From assembly GCA_028691905.1 (NCBI GenBank), contig JAQUYJ010000011.1:1-14960 (forward strand): a stretch of DNA of 14,960 bases, in the 5' to 3' direction. Source of the DNA: Bacilli bacterium (GTDB lineage Bacteria > Bacillota_I > Bacilli_A > ML615J-28 > CAG-698). Made by a program: the position numbers and the translations under genes. Of the stretch, positions 14,720-14,960 are shown piece after piece (positions within the stretch are counted from its first letter, which is position 1; each line of letters begins with the position of its first letter). Under the pieces are notes generated by a model, which was not told the DNA's origin, made no database searches, and saw nothing but the letters and a program-made list of their open reading frames with translations.

Positions 14720-14941
14720 ATGGATAATAAATATGAAACAATGCTTTTTTTTACTTGCTTTTTACCGATGATATACGCTTTTTATCAGTGCCTGACTGCA
14801 TTTGATTATGAAAAAGTATTGCGTCGGGGAAAAGTGAGGGAGTTAAAATTTATCCTTCTGATTATCAGTATTGGGTTTAGTTATTTATTTGCGGAAGCGG
14901 TTGTTGGTGTTGTTCAATATATAATGGCCTTTTTCCTATAA
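14720..14941 (+). CDS. Small two-helix membrane protein, DUF1146/YwzB-like
   Basis: The 73-residue protein has two membrane helices (about residues 7-27 and 42-72) joined by a basic loop (KVLRRGKVRELKF). Size, topology and the loop placement fit the small DUF1146 family, whose Bacillus member YwzB is encoded near the ATP synthase genes and murA. The assignment rests on pattern memory and is moderate. AAGGAG (14703-14708) lies 11 bases before the ATG, slightly long spacing. It starts 20 bases after the dehydratase gene with no promoter between, so it is probably co-transcribed. Its function is unknown in the family. Confidence 0.7.
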   Translation: MDNKYETMLFFTCFLPMIYAFYQCLTAFDYEKVLRRGKVRELKFILLIISIGFSYLFAEAVVGVVQYIMAFFL

Positions 14942-14960
14942 AAAAATCCTGCAAAAAGCA
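14942..14960 (+). terminator. Possible terminator cut by the window end
   Basis: Directly after the last stop codon there is an A run followed by TCCTGC, five A and GCA. TGC and GCA can pair, and the next bases would need to be GGA plus a T run to complete a terminator. Only the first arm is visible. Confidence 0.35.

Noticed and set aside
1..14960. Mycoplasma-type code with TGA as Trp
   Set aside because: Genes end at TGA in sensible places (alr, rpiB, upp), and Trp residues are encoded by TGG.
1..14960. CRISPR array, insertion sequence, prophage or tRNA
   Set aside because: No regularly spaced repeats, transposase motifs, inverted-repeat ends or tRNA-like cloverleaf were found; intergenic gaps are all about 100 bases or less.

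Overview
The window is a low-GC, gene-dense housekeeping segment with every gene on the + strand. It reads as a Firmicutes (Bacillota) chromosome, most plausibly from the Erysipelotrichia or a close relative. The reasons are AGGAGG-type ribosome binding sites, TTGACT/TATAAT-type promoters, AT-rich intrinsic terminators, and gene neighbourhoods (rpsF-ssb-rpsR, gdpP-rplI-dnaB, prfA-prmC-tsaC, rpiB-upp) that echo the Bacillus order with local losses and insertions. TGA acts as a stop (alr, rpiB, upp) and Trp is TGG, so the code is the standard bacterial one, not that of Mycoplasma. No mobile element, CRISPR array, tRNA or rRNA was seen. The lineage call is inference from layout and protein style.

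Layout. (1) 1-2220: 3' part of a cation P-type ATPase gene, cut by the window edge. (2) 2228-3406: rpsF-ssb-rpsR operon with a strong promoter, a leader that looks like the S6:S18 autoregulatory RNA, and an intrinsic terminator. (3) 3435-8372: gdpP fused in frame to rplI, then dnaB and prfA, tightly packed, ending at a hairpin that overlaps the prfA stop codon. (4) 8386-11618: alr, prmC, a hypothetical single-pass membrane protein and tsaC, overlapping or nearly so, closed by a terminator. (5) 11649-12764: rpiB-upp with its own promoter and terminator. (6) 12773-14941: a membrane-bound UDP-sugar 4,6-dehydratase of the CapD/PglF type and a small DUF1146-like membrane protein. The last bases look like the first arm of another terminator.

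How the genes work together. Most serve translation (S6, S18, L9, RF1, the RF methylase PrmC, TsaC for the tRNA t6A modification) and replication (SSB, DnaB helicase). The c-di-AMP phosphodiesterase GdpP lies between them. RpiB interconverts pentose phosphates that feed PRPP, and Upp uses PRPP for uracil salvage. Alr and the CapD-like enzyme supply envelope precursors (D-Ala and a modified UDP-sugar).

The most notable feature is the gdpP-rplI fusion. The DHH/DHHA1 phosphodiesterase runs with no stop codon into a complete ribosomal protein L9 that still has its own in-frame Shine-Dalgarno and ATG. This suggests one gene may give both a membrane-anchored GdpP-L9 protein and free L9. The L9 part also lacks one residue in its conserved rRNA-binding loop. 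Other points of interest are the probable S6:S18 leader, an alanine racemase with several altered active-site positions placed between prfA and prmC, an unrecognised membrane protein with a SHOCT-like tail, and a CTTG in place of the usual CGTG motif in RpiB.
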